DNA of 64,000 nt from Methylophaga sp. (lineage in GTDB: Bacteria > Pseudomonadota > Gammaproteobacteria > Nitrosococcales > Methylophagaceae): positions 248,001 through 312,000 of the forward strand of contig NZ_VENF01000009.1 of assembly GCF_009711715.1 (NCBI RefSeq). Reading direction: 5' to 3'. The notes under the pieces were generated by a model. The model was not told where the DNA came from. It saw only the letters and a program-made list of their open reading frames with translations, and did not search any database. Position 1 is the first letter of the stretch. Each line of letters opens with the position of its first letter. Below are positions 51,387 to 59,494 of the stretch, one piece after another. A program made the translations under genes and the position numbers.

Positions 51387-51905
51387 ATGGTTATCTGGAT
51401 TGTCGGCCTGTCCGGAGCAGGCAAAACCACTATCGGCAAAGCAGTCTATGAAAAATGGCGACAGCTGGCGCCCAACACCGTACTGCTGGATGGTGACCAG
51501 TTGCGTCAGGTGTTTGCCCATGATAATCACAAAACGGATTACAGTATTGAAGGTCGCCGGATCAACGCGCAGCGGGCGATAGGCCTGTGTCAGTTACTCG
51601 ACAGCCAGGGGATCAATGTTGTCTGTTGTCTGTTGTCAATTTTCGAAGACCACCGACAGCAGAACCGAAACACGCTAAGCCGTTACTTCGAGGTGTTTGT
51701 TGATGTGCCTATGGCAGAGCTGATTGCCCGCGATGACAAGGGCTTGTATCGGGGAGCTGTGACCGGTGAAACTAAAAATGTGGTGGGAGTTGATATTCCT
51801 TTTGACCGGCCGCAAAGCCCTGATCTTGTGATAGAAAACAGTCATCAGCTAGCTGATATAAAAGCCTATGCTGAGCAGATTCTTGAAGCGGCGGGAGTCC
51901 ATTGA
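51387..51905 (+). CDS. APS-kinase-like protein; probable cytidine diphosphoramidate kinase (Cj1415-like)
   Basis: A 172-residue P-loop kinase of the adenylylsulfate kinase (CysC) fold: Walker A Gly-Leu-Ser-Gly-Ala-Gly-Lys-Thr (residues 7-14), Leu-Leu-Asp-Gly-Asp-Gln-Leu-Arg near 33-40, and Asp-Val-Pro-Met-Ala-Glu-Leu. There are no sulfate-assimilation genes nearby. In Campylobacter jejuni the CysC-like Cj1415, of about 170 residues, phosphorylates the 3'-OH of cytidine diphosphoramidate in O-methyl phosphoramidate synthesis. The three other genes of that pathway are in this operon, so the same activity is inferred here. Two bases separate it from the upstream gene, and its stop shares a base with the next ATG. 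Confidence 0.75.
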   Translation: MVIWIVGLSGAGKTTIGKAVYEKWRQLAPNTVLLDGDQLRQVFAHDNHKTDYSIEGRRINAQRAIGLCQLLDSQGINVVCCLLSIFEDHRQQNRNTLSRYFEVFVDVPMAELIARDDKGLYRGAVTGETKNVVGVDIPFDRPQSPDLVIENSHQLADIKAYAEQILEAAGVH

Positions 51906-52468
51906 TGTTTAACGACGAGCGCTATCCCTATGCCCAGGGACCTTTACTGGAACAGCCTAATACCTATTTTTACACTCGCTATCATGGCGAAGCTTTTCTG
52001 GATGCCTGGCTGCAAACCCGTTCTCTGGCTTCAATGCCGGAAAACATCAGCAGACCTTCAGCCGATATCAGTCAGAGCTCAGTTGAAAACAATGCAATCG
52101 TCACCCGCAATTTGTTGCTTGATCTGATAAATCATCAGGCGGAACAGGCCTATTGGTGGCCACGGCTGGTGAAAAAATTTGAAGTCAAAAAGCGGCTGTT
52201 TGCGGCCTATCAGTCTGAACCGCCGCATCGACCAGTGATCGAGAGTGGTTACCAGGATCTGGATATCTACTTGCTATTTGCCGAATGGCTCGTCATCAGC
52301 TATCAGCATCAGGCTAAACTGCAATTACTCAATACCTTGCTCAAGGTAATGGATACTTTGATCTCGCAGCAAAAACAGCTGTTCCCGAGACAACAGAATA
52401 ATATTGCCTGGCTGCTGCAACAGGAAAAGGTCTGTGTGAGCCAGTTGCAACAAACGGTGATAGCATGA
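51905..52468 (+). CDS. Unknown protein of the phosphoramidate operon
   Basis: A 187-residue protein with no family I can recognise. It has no signal peptide or clear membrane helix. Visible features are a Tyr-Phe-Tyr-Thr-Arg-Tyr-His-Gly-Glu-Ala segment near residue 20, Gln-Ala-Tyr-Trp-Trp-Pro-Arg-Leu-Val-Lys-Lys-Phe near 80, and a mostly helical, Gln/Leu-rich second half. The start shares one base with the preceding stop and its end overlaps the next gene by 4 bases, so it is translated as part of the set. A partner or specificity role for one of the transferases is possible but unsupported. Confidence 0.7.
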   Translation: MFNDERYPYAQGPLLEQPNTYFYTRYHGEAFLDAWLQTRSLASMPENISRPSADISQSSVENNAIVTRNLLLDLINHQAEQAYWWPRLVKKFEVKKRLFAAYQSEPPHRPVIESGYQDLDIYLLFAEWLVISYQHQAKLQLLNTLLKVMDTLISQQKQLFPRQQNNIAWLLQQEKVCVSQLQQTVIA

Positions 52469-53199
52469 ATCATTACGCTGGTTTTATAGTGCTTTGCGCT
52501 CCCACAGCCCGTTCACAGGCCTATTTGCAGGCTATCAGGTCTGCAGGACTCAATCCTGACCATGTCATTGTTTATGGTCATGCCCGTCCCCGTAACCAGA
52601 CCAACGATACAAGGGGCCATGCTTTAGCATTAGCTCAGCCTGATTTCAGTCTGCCACTCAGCCAGACCATCAGCGAGGCTGGCTGGCCGGCAAGTGTTAT
52701 CGATGATGATGCCATCGGTAGTGATGAAGTCGTTCAGCTACTGCAGACCTTATCTCCGAGCTTAACGGTTTTCTCAGGCTTTGGTGGACAACTGGTGCCG
52801 AAAAGGGTGTTGGAGCAGACAGGGCGGTTATTACATATCCATTCCGGCTGGTTGCCGGATTACCGTGGCAGCACCACACTTTATTACAGCTTGCTGGAAC
52901 AGGGGCACTGTGCCGCGACAGCGCTGCTGTTGACGGAAGATATTGATGATGGCCCGATTCTGGCCCGTAAAACTTATCCGGCCCCTGATCAGCAGACAGA
53001 TATCGACTATGCCTATGACTGTGCGATTCGGGCAGATTTGCTGATTACAGTACTCAAACAATATGTGACGCAAGGCTGTTTACCTGAACCCATTGAGATC
53101 AAGGATGAAGGGGAGATGTTTTATGTTATTCATCCCTTGCTCAAGCATCTCGCCATCTTGTCTTTGAAGGAGACAGCAAATGCTGGCGATAGCCTTTGA
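52465..53199 (+). CDS. Formyltransferase-like protein
   Basis: The 244-residue protein has the formyltransferase fold of Fmt, PurN and sugar N-formyltransferases. It carries His-Ser-Gly-Trp-Leu-Pro-Asp-Tyr-Arg-Gly-Ser near residue 130, matching His-Pro-Ser-Xaa-Leu-Pro-Xaa-Tyr-Arg-Gly, and Glu-Asp-Ile-Asp-Asp-Gly-Pro-Ile-Leu with the catalytic Asp. The usual Asn two residues before the His is replaced: the sequence is Leu-His-Ile-His. That could change or abolish formyl transfer. The neighbouring 3-amino-sugar genes make a sugar amine a possible acceptor. It overlaps the upstream gene by 4 bases and the next by 20. Confidence 0.7.
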   Translation: MNHYAGFIVLCAPTARSQAYLQAIRSAGLNPDHVIVYGHARPRNQTNDTRGHALALAQPDFSLPLSQTISEAGWPASVIDDDAIGSDEVVQLLQTLSPSLTVFSGFGGQLVPKRVLEQTGRLLHIHSGWLPDYRGSTTLYYSLLEQGHCAATALLLTEDIDDGPILARKTYPAPDQQTDIDYAYDCAIRADLLITVLKQYVTQGCLPEPIEIKDEGEMFYVIHPLLKHLAILSLKETANAGDSL

Positions 53200-55570
53200 T
53201 TTCGGTACCAAGGCGGAAACGCTGGAAAATTTGCAGGGCAATCTGAGTCAGAGTCAGCTTTTACCGCAATATTTCTTCTCCTGTGAACAATGGCAGCAAT
53301 CCCGCGACAGAATACTGGCTGCCATTGCGGATCGTTTTGCTGATAAGAAACTGGCGGTGAGGAGCAGTGCACAGGGTGAAGATGGCGAGGTCAGTTCCAT
53401 GGCCGGCGCCTATAACTCGGTACTCAATGTCAGCGCAAATAACAGTCACAGTCTGATCAATGCTGTCCAGACTGTGGTCGATTCCTATTCCGGCAACCCG
53501 GAGGATCAGGTACTGGTACAGCCAATGTTGTCGGATGTGGCGCTGAGCGGGGTAGTGATGACCCACGACATTGAAACCGGCGCCCCCTATTATGTGATCA
53601 GCTACGATGATGAAAGTGGTCGTACCGACACCATTACTGCCGGTAACGGCGTCAATAAAACGGTGTTGTTGCATCGTGAATACGAAGCTGAACTGATTGA
53701 GTCCGCGCGTATCAGAGCTATCCTTCATGGTGTTCATGAACTGGAGCAGGTCTGCGGCAATGTGCCGCTGGATATCGAGTTTGTGCTCACTGCAGCAGGT
53801 GAACTGTTTATCCTGCAGGTGCGGCGAATTGCGCTGCATAAAACCTGGCATCCGGTAACCGAGCGCCGAACCTCACGCAAGCTGGCTTTTATTGAAAACT
53901 TTATTAAACAACGTTCGGCGAGCAGGAATAAGCTGCTCGGCGCACGTACGATTCTGGGCGTAATGACCGACTGGAATCCGGCAGAAATTATCGGCGTTAC
54001 CCCCAGACCTTTGGCAGTGTCTTTATATCGTGATTTAGTGACGGCGCACATCTGGCGAGATGCCAGGGCTGTTATGGGGTACCGCGCTTTGCCAGCCGAG
54101 GAACTGATGGTGGTAATTGACCACCATCCATATATTGATATCCGCAACAGCTTTAACTCCTTCCTGCCGGCCAGGCTACCGGACAGTATCGGTGAAAAGC
54201 TTGTCGACGCCTGGCTGAATCGGCTTGATAAACGGCCGGAACTGCATGATAAAGTGGAGTTTGACATTGCTCATACCTGTCTGGATGTCGATTTTGAACA
54301 CAGTTTCAAAAAGCGCTATCCAGACCTGTTGAACGACGAAGAACTGACGCTCTATAAAAGCGAACTGCAAACGCTTACCAACTCACTGCTGGACTGCTCT
54401 GATAACGGTAACCTGAAGCAATCAATGGCGTGCGTCGACGCACTGATGTCACGCCAGCAGCAGCGCAGCCGGATCGAGCTGGATCAGACTGAAGACCCGC
54501 TTCAGCTTGCCATAGAGCTACTGGATGAGTGCCGGCATTCCGGCACTTTCCCTTTTGCCTGCCTGGCGAGGCATGGCTTTATGGCTGAAGCGCTACTTCG
54601 TTCACTGGTGCGCACCGGCGCAATCACTGCAGATCGCGTCGCCGAGCTCAAACATGCGATTCATACCGTGACCAGTGATCTCGTGGTCGATTTTCAGAAT
54701 GCATCCAGTGATCCTGGTGTGATACCGGCATTTCTTAACAAATACGGACATTTGCGCCCCGGGACTTACGATATAACCTCGCTGCGATATGACGAAAGCC
54801 CTGATCTGTTCAGCAGTCAGGCCAGTGCCAGGGCAAAACCGAAACAACATAGCTTTCACTTCAGCCCTGAGGAAGAACTGGCTATCAACGAGAGTCTGCT
54901 GACCGCAGGGTTGAATATGAATGCGGCGGCATTGTTTATTTATGCTGAGCTAGCAATCAAAGTGCGTGAGCTTGGTAAATTTGTCTTCACCCGTAGTTTG
55001 TCCGATGCACTTTATTGCCTATCACGTTGGGGTGAGATGAGTGGGTTGTCACGTGACGATGTATCCTATCTTGACTGGGAAGATATCAAGGCCACTGCTG
55101 TTTCACCGGTGCTTGATTATCAGGATCGATATTTTCTCGACAAGGTGACCGAAGCGGAGAAAAGTCTGCGTGCCGCCTTGCCATTGCGGCTGGGATATCT
55201 GCTGCGTGATGCTCGGGATGTGTTCGTTATCCCGGTCAATCGTCATGAGCCGACCTTTATTACCAATGAATCCGTCAGCGGTGAAACAGTTCTGCTGGAT
55301 GCTAAGTCCTCAGCCTCTCAGTCGCTGTTCAACAAGATTGTCTGTATTAAAAATGCCGATCCCGGGTTTGACTGGATTTTTACCAAGGGGATCCGGGGGC
55401 TAATCACGCAGTTTGGCGGTGCCAACTCACATATGGCGATACGTTGTGCCGAGTTTGGCATTCCTGCGGCGATTGGTTGTGGTGAGCAGACTTTCGGGCG
55501 CATGATTAAAGCCGAGAGCGTACTGCTCAATTGCCACAACCGGACCTTAAAACCCAGACATCATGGCTGA
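53180..55570 (+). CDS. PEP-synthase-like protein; probable L-glutamine kinase (Cj1418-like)
   Basis: A 796-residue protein with an N-terminal PPDK/PEP-synthase ATP-grasp domain (Val-Arg-Ser-Ser-Ala-Gln-Gly-Glu-Asp near residue 55, Gln-Pro-Met-Leu, Asp-Ile-Glu-Phe-Val-Leu and Gln-Val-Arg-Arg). The C-terminal swivelling phosphohistidine domain has Gly-Gly-Ala-Asn-Ser-His-Met-Ala-Ile-Arg with catalytic His751. The PEP/pyruvate domain of true PEP synthase is absent. Cj1418 of Campylobacter jejuni (about 780 residues) has this plan and phosphorylates the amide nitrogen of L-glutamine with ATP, the first step to phosphoramidate. The neighbours make that the best call. AAGGAG lies eight bases before ATG; the start overlaps the upstream gene by 20 bases. 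Confidence 0.78.
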   Translation: MLAIAFDFGTKAETLENLQGNLSQSQLLPQYFFSCEQWQQSRDRILAAIADRFADKKLAVRSSAQGEDGEVSSMAGAYNSVLNVSANNSHSLINAVQTVVDSYSGNPEDQVLVQPMLSDVALSGVVMTHDIETGAPYYVISYDDESGRTDTITAGNGVNKTVLLHREYEAELIESARIRAILHGVHELEQVCGNVPLDIEFVLTAAGELFILQVRRIALHKTWHPVTERRTSRKLAFIENFIKQRSASRNKLLGARTILGVMTDWNPAEIIGVTPRPLAVSLYRDLVTAHIWRDARAVMGYRALPAEELMVVIDHHPYIDIRNSFNSFLPARLPDSIGEKLVDAWLNRLDKRPELHDKVEFDIAHTCLDVDFEHSFKKRYPDLLNDEELTLYKSELQTLTNSLLDCSDNGNLKQSMACVDALMSRQQQRSRIELDQTEDPLQLAIELLDECRHSGTFPFACLARHGFMAEALLRSLVRTGAITADRVAELKHAIHTVTSDLVVDFQNASSDPGVIPAFLNKYGHLRPGTYDITSLRYDESPDLFSSQASARAKPKQHSFHFSPEEELAINESLLTAGLNMNAAALFIYAELAIKVRELGKFVFTRSLSDALYCLSRWGEMSGLSRDDVSYLDWEDIKATAVSPVLDYQDRYFLDKVTEAEKSLRAALPLRLGYLLRDARDVFVIPVNRHEPTFITNESVSGETVLLDAKSSASQSLFNKIVCIKNADPGFDWIFTKGIRGLITQFGGANSHMAIRCAEFGIPAAIGCGEQTFGRMIKAESVLLNCHNRTLKPRHHG

Positions 55571-56219
55571 GAGAAAAACTATCGGCATCAGTATGCGTGT
55601 AGTCGAAGCAAGCGACTATGAAGAGCCACGCGATGCACTGGCGCATGACTGGTATCCATTTCTTGATTGGGTATTGGGAGAGCGGGCGAACTGGCTGCTG
55701 ATTCCCAACCTGGGCGCAGAGTCTGTCAATGCTTTTGTCAGGGGACATGCCATTGACGGCCTGATATTGTCTGGTGGTAATGATATTGGCGATTGTCCGA
55801 TTCGTGATGAGACCGAAACAGCGCTGATTCGCTATATGCTGGAAAATGATTTACCGCTGGTCGGTATCTGCCGGGGGCTGCAACTTATCTGGCGGTTTTT
55901 CGGCGGTGAATTGAAGCCAGTCAGCCCTGAGGCCCATATCGCATGCCGGCACCAGATTTATCCCACGGATGAATGGGAAGCAATAGTTGGTAACACTGAA
56001 CCGTTATCCGTTAACTCCTATCACGGCATCGGCCTTTCAACAGTGAGCAGGCCTGAATCACTGATTACTTTGGCAATCACTGACGATCAGCAAATTGAAG
56101 CCGTCAGACATCATCAGGCGCCGATACTCGGGCTGATGTGGCACCCTGAGCGTGAACAGCCTTTTGCGGAAAATGACAGACGATTGATACAAAATTTTTT
56201 ATTGGGGGAGCAAGATTGA
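55563..56219 (+). CDS. Class I glutamine amidotransferase-like hydrolase; probable gamma-glutamyl-CDP-amidate hydrolase (Cj1417-like)
   Basis: A 218-residue peptidase C26/PuuD-type hydrolase with the Cys-His-Glu triad: Gly-Ile-Cys103-Arg-Gly, and Trp-His194-Pro-Glu196-Arg. In Campylobacter jejuni, Cj1417 of this family removes glutamate from gamma-glutamyl-CDP-amidate, leaving cytidine diphosphoramidate. Length, neighbours and gene order (1418-1417-1416-like) match. The start overlaps the upstream gene by 8 bases. A PuuD-like gamma-glutamyl-GABA hydrolase is unlikely, as no putrescine genes are near. Confidence 0.78.
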   Translation: MAERKTIGISMRVVEASDYEEPRDALAHDWYPFLDWVLGERANWLLIPNLGAESVNAFVRGHAIDGLILSGGNDIGDCPIRDETETALIRYMLENDLPLVGICRGLQLIWRFFGGELKPVSPEAHIACRHQIYPTDEWEAIVGNTEPLSVNSYHGIGLSTVSRPESLITLAITDDQQIEAVRHHQAPILGLMWHPEREQPFAENDRRLIQNFLLGEQD

Positions 56220-56968
56220 AAGGTATCATTCTGGCCGCCGGACGCGGATCGAGATTAAATCGCTTAACCGCCGATAAACCCAAACCACTGGTGGAACTGG
56301 CTGGTAAACCCTTATTTGACTGGCAACTGTCAGCTATGCGTCAGGCCGCTATCAGCGATATCACAGTCATCACAGGCTATTTGGGCGAGCAGTTCCAACG
56401 CTTCCCGGTCAACCGTATTCATAATCCATTCTGGGAGAAGTCGAATATGGTCAGAACATTGCTGCAGGCAGATAACCTGCTTCAGCATGAAGATTGCCTC
56501 GTCTCATACGGCGATATCGTTTATCACCCTGACTGGGTCAGGAAACTTAAAGATAGTCCGGCGGATATTGCCATCAGCTATGACACCGACTGGCTGGATC
56601 TCTGGTCGCAACGTTTTGATGAGCCATTATCAGACGCCGAGAGTTTTCAGAGTGAAGCAGGTTTCCTGACGGATATTGGTCGTAAAGTCAGTGATCTTTC
56701 CGATATTGCCGGGCAATACATGGGTCTGTTGTTGTTCCGGCCCCATGGCTGGCTGCAGGTCAAAAAGCTGTTGCAGGGCTACAACCATGCTGAAATTGAC
56801 AAGCTGGATATGACAAGCCTGCTATCACGGCTGCTGGCGCGTGGCATATCCATCGCGACGGTTCCGGTAGCCGGCCGTTGGCTGGAGGTTGATGATCCGG
56901 ATGACCTGATCTTTTACGAGAAACAGTTAGCTGTCAATACGTACTGGAAGCACGACTGGCGTTTGTAA
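56216..56968 (+). CDS. Nucleotidyltransferase; probable CTP:phosphoglutamine cytidylyltransferase (Cj1416-like)
   Basis: A 250-residue nucleotidyltransferase: Leu-Ala-Ala-Gly-Arg-Gly-Ser-Arg-Leu near residue 5, Asp-Lys-Pro-Lys-Pro-Leu-Val, Asn-Pro-Phe-Trp-Glu-Lys-Ser-Asn-Met-Val near 66, and Ser-Tyr-Gly-Asp-Ile-Val. The Asn-Pro-Phe segment is seen in LicC-type cytidylyltransferases. Cj1416, of about the same size, couples CTP to glutamine phosphate in phosphoramidate synthesis. A choline-phosphate cytidylyltransferase is the alternative, but no LicA or LicD gene is seen. The start is TTG, overlapping the upstream stop by 4 bases. Last gene of the operon. Confidence 0.76.
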   Translation: MKGIILAAGRGSRLNRLTADKPKPLVELAGKPLFDWQLSAMRQAAISDITVITGYLGEQFQRFPVNRIHNPFWEKSNMVRTLLQADNLLQHEDCLVSYGDIVYHPDWVRKLKDSPADIAISYDTDWLDLWSQRFDEPLSDAESFQSEAGFLTDIGRKVSDLSDIAGQYMGLLLFRPHGWLQVKKLLQGYNHAEIDKLDMTSLLSRLLARGISIATVPVAGRWLEVDDPDDLIFYEKQLAVNTYWKHDWRL

Positions 56969-56975
56969 ACCACTC

Positions 56976-58175
56976 TTAGTTATATTTTTTAATCACTTCT
57001 TGCTTGCTAATGGTTCTAAGTGCATTAGGAACTATACTTTTACGGCGCCTGAATAGAATCATTAGTTTATCTACATCTTCCTCGGGTACAAATTTCTGTG
57101 TCATTTTGTATTTGATTACTTCAAAATACTTTGCTGCAATGTCCAATTTGTAATCAAGATCACCGTCATCCCCAGTGCCTCCCTTTCCAGGGCCAAAAAT
57201 ATTATGGCTCTCGAATAAGAATAATCCACCTTGATTCAGTGTGATGAAAATTTTATGCATATATTCATCAAAATTAACTTTGAGCTTTCCATCGATCGTT
57301 GAATGATTGGCCATCGATAAAATCAGGTCATATTTTTTATCAGGTTTATAACAATAAAAATCGGCACATATAAACTGAATATTCGATACTCCTAAATATT
57401 CGGCCACCACTTTTCCGAAGAGATTCAAGTAGGGGTTGTATTCAATCGCATCGACGTCTTTACAACGCCGTGATAAATAAACAGCAATCAAACCATTATT
57501 ACTTCCAATATCAAGAACCGTTTTATCAGAAGTTAAATATGCATCAATCTCATAGCTCGCCATTCGAGCCTCTGTCGGTTTCACTCCTGTAATGCCGATT
57601 TCGTGACTACCTTGATATGCATAACCATTACAGTAATTGGGGAGCCAATTAACTGATTGTTGATGGAGGAGAGAAAAAACTTGGTGGTGTAAAGGTCTTA
57701 ACTTTGGGTCAATCAAGTGGCCATAAAGTAAGTCTTTAAAAGATAAATAAATGCTGAGATAGAAGAATGGTTTTTGCGATTTAACCTGTGAATACTTTAA
57801 ATAATCTAATGTTTGCCAAATCACTGAATTAGTGTTTTCGATATCCAGAATGGAAGCTATTAAATTTTTACTAGCCAAATCTTCTTGAGGATCTAATATT
57901 TCTTGGCGGAAATAATAGTTTTTAAGAACATCAAAAATCTCTTGTTCTTCGTCCACTATCCACCGAAAGACGAAATAGAACAAATATGGATATGAGAGTA
58001 TGTCCTCTGCAAAAGTATTCCACTTGTTTATAAATACCTCTAACTCGTCATCTGAATGCTTAACTTTCTCCATGTAATCTACGAGAGACATACTGACCGA
58101 GTCACGATTTCGTGGCTCAAATCTTGAAAAGATTTCAATGAGTGAGTCGACAAGAATATATACGCTGTATTGCAT
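56976..58175 (-). CDS. SAM-dependent methyltransferase-like protein, AT-rich, on the opposite strand
   Basis: A 399-residue protein. The first 170 residues are a helical region of unknown type. The C-terminal part is a class I methyltransferase: Val-Leu-Asp-Ile-Gly-Ser-Asn-Asn-Gly-Leu near residue 215, Asp-Ala-Ile-Glu-Tyr-Asn-Pro, and Asp-Leu-Ile-Leu-Ser-Met-Ala-Asn-His-Ser. Base use is clearly richer in A+T than the genes on both sides, a sign of separate acquisition. It ends 8 bases from the end of the cytidylyltransferase gene, convergent. Because phosphoramidate is O-methylated in Campylobacter, a role in methylating the product is attractive, but a role in another sugar is as likely. The start has GGAGAG before it. 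Confidence 0.72.
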   Translation of the reverse strand: MQYSVYILVDSLIEIFSRFEPRNRDSVSMSLVDYMEKVKHSDDELEVFINKWNTFAEDILSYPYLFYFVFRWIVDEEQEIFDVLKNYYFRQEILDPQEDLASKNLIASILDIENTNSVIWQTLDYLKYSQVKSQKPFFYLSIYLSFKDLLYGHLIDPKLRPLHHQVFSLLHQQSVNWLPNYCNGYAYQGSHEIGITGVKPTEARMASYEIDAYLTSDKTVLDIGSNNGLIAVYLSRRCKDVDAIEYNPYLNLFGKVVAEYLGVSNIQFICADFYCYKPDKKYDLILSMANHSTIDGKLKVNFDEYMHKIFITLNQGGLFLFESHNIFGPGKGGTGDDGDLDYKLDIAAKYFEVIKYKMTQKFVPEEDVDKLMILFRRRKSIVPNALRTISKQEVIKKYN

Positions 58176-58587
58176 TAATCTCTCCTAAAAACAGTAGCTT
58201 AAATTTGATTCATTAGTTTCCGAGTCTTTTAATAAATCAATTGCAGAATAGGGATGGGTTTTCATGTCAGTAGTAACGAATGCTGAGTGAATCGAGTCTG
58301 TTATCAACATAGATAATCTAAAGGATGATAGCGTGCAGGTGAATAATTCTTTGATGTCTGATAACCAACCTAGTATTTCAGCTTTCGCTGAGGCATGTTA
58401 ATTGCTGGGTTGAGCACGCAGAAATTCATTCAGAGCATGACCTGCTGCGGTCTAACTCTGTAGTATGAAAAAGTCGTATTTTTTGCTGTCCATGACGAAA
58501 CCGGTAAAGTACAGGAATTAGTTTCGCAGCAGGATCTGTTCCAGTCCAATTTCGACAGCAACACATCAACAGGGATAAAGATAAAAA
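58176..58587. other. AT-rich gap of 412 bases, possible decayed coding sequence
   Basis: No gene, RNA or clear terminator is visible. The first half is AT-rich like the methyltransferase gene. In the second half a plus-strand frame is open from about 58466 through the start of the next gene; its first 40 or so codons read like ordinary protein (for example Glu-Thr-Gly-Lys-Val-Gln-Glu-Leu-Val) but have no start codon with a ribosome site and follow a stop. This could be the remnant of a gene lost when the methyltransferase gene arrived. The promoters of both flanking genes should also lie here. Confidence 0.35.
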
Positions 58588-59091
58588 ATGGCCGAGACGT
58601 TTATTCATTCCCACGCGCTGGTGGAGGCGCCGGATAACATTGGTAGCGGCAGCCGGGTCTGGGCCTTTTGCCATATTCTTCCCGGTGCCAGCATCGGCAA
58701 AGATTGCAATATCTGCGATCACGTATTTATCGAGAATGATGTCGTGGTGGGAGACCGGGTCACGGTGAAATGCGGGGTGCAATTATGGGACGGCATGCGT
58801 ATTGAATCCGATGTGTTCATCGGACCCAATGCCACGTTCACCAATGACCGTTTCCCGCGCAGCAAAGTCTATCCGGCAGCTTTTCCGCAAACGCAGCTGC
58901 AGCGTGGTGCTTCCATCGGCGCTAATGCGACGATTCTGCCGGGGCTGACCATCGGACAATATGCGATGGTGGCGGCCGGTGCTGTTGTCACCAGAGATGT
59001 GCCCGACTATGCGCTGGTGGTCGGTAATCCGGCACGAATTGTGCGCTATCTTGAGGATGAGACAACACAGGATGCAGACCATGTCGATTGA
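58588..59091 (+). CDS. Hexapeptide-repeat acetyltransferase for a dTDP-3-amino-3,6-dideoxyhexose (FdtC/QdtC-like)
   Basis: A 167-residue left-handed beta-helix acyltransferase with repeated Ile-Gly-Xaa-Xaa-Xaa-Ile units, the Phe-Xaa-Asn-Asp(-Arg)-Phe-Pro-Arg-Ser-Lys segment near residue 90 and Val-Val-Gly-Asn-Pro-Ala-Arg near the end. With the next two genes it forms the acetyltransferase, ketoisomerase, aminotransferase set of dTDP-Fuc3NAc or Qui3NAc synthesis, in which it would acetylate the 3-amino group. Its ribosome site is weak. WbpD-like acetylation of a UDP-sugar is the alternative. Confidence 0.8.
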   Translation: MAETFIHSHALVEAPDNIGSGSRVWAFCHILPGASIGKDCNICDHVFIENDVVVGDRVTVKCGVQLWDGMRIESDVFIGPNATFTNDRFPRSKVYPAAFPQTQLQRGASIGANATILPGLTIGQYAMVAAGAVVTRDVPDYALVVGNPARIVRYLEDETTQDADHVD

Positions 59092-59494
59092 ACACTGCCG
59101 GATTATCGATCTGCCAAAAATTCAGGATCCACGCGGAAATCTGACTTTTATAGAAAGTGACAATCACGTTCCCTTTGATATTAAACGGGTTTATTACACC
59201 TATGATGTCCCGGGTGGCAGTGAACGCGGTTCTCATGCACATAAGGCGTTGCAGCAACTCATTGTCGCGATGTCGGGCAGTTTTGATGTGGTGCTGGATG
59301 ATGGCATACAGCAAAAGCGTTTTCATCTCAACCGTTCTTACTATGGTCTCTATGTACCGTCAATGATGTGGCGGACGATAGATAATTTTTCTTCTGGTTC
59401 AGTGTGTATGGTGCTTGCTTCTGAGTTTTATGATGAGAATGACTATTTCAGAAACTATGACGAGTTTCTGACAGCGGTGAAGAGTAAAGACTGA
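59081..59494 (+). CDS. dTDP-4-keto-6-deoxyglucose 3,4-ketoisomerase (FdtA/QdtA-like)
   Basis: A 137-residue WxcM/FdtA-type cupin. The motifs Pro-Arg-Gly-Asn-Leu-Thr-Phe-Ile-Glu, [11 protein letters not shown], Gly-Ser-His-Ala-His-Lys and [10 protein letters not shown] are those of sugar 3,4-ketoisomerases. It would turn dTDP-4-keto-6-deoxyglucose into the 3-keto form used by the next enzyme. FdtA (galacto) and QdtA (gluco) products cannot be told apart by eye. ATG at 59081 overlaps the upstream gene by 11 bases. Confidence 0.88.
   Translation: MSIEHCRIIDLPKIQDPRGNLTFIESDNHVPFDIKRVYYTYDVPGGSERGSHAHKALQQLIVAMSGSFDVVLDDGIQQKRFHLNRSYYGLYVPSMMWRTIDNFSSGSVCMVLASEFYDENDYFRNYDEFLTAVKSKD

Noticed and set aside
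51387-51905. A true sulfate-activation APS kinase (cysC)
   Set aside because: No cysD, cysN, cysH or other sulfur genes nearby, and the operon partners match the phosphoramidate pathway instead.
53180-55570. A genuine PEP synthase (ppsA)
   Set aside because: The C-terminal PEP/pyruvate-binding domain is missing; the protein ends after the phosphohistidine domain.
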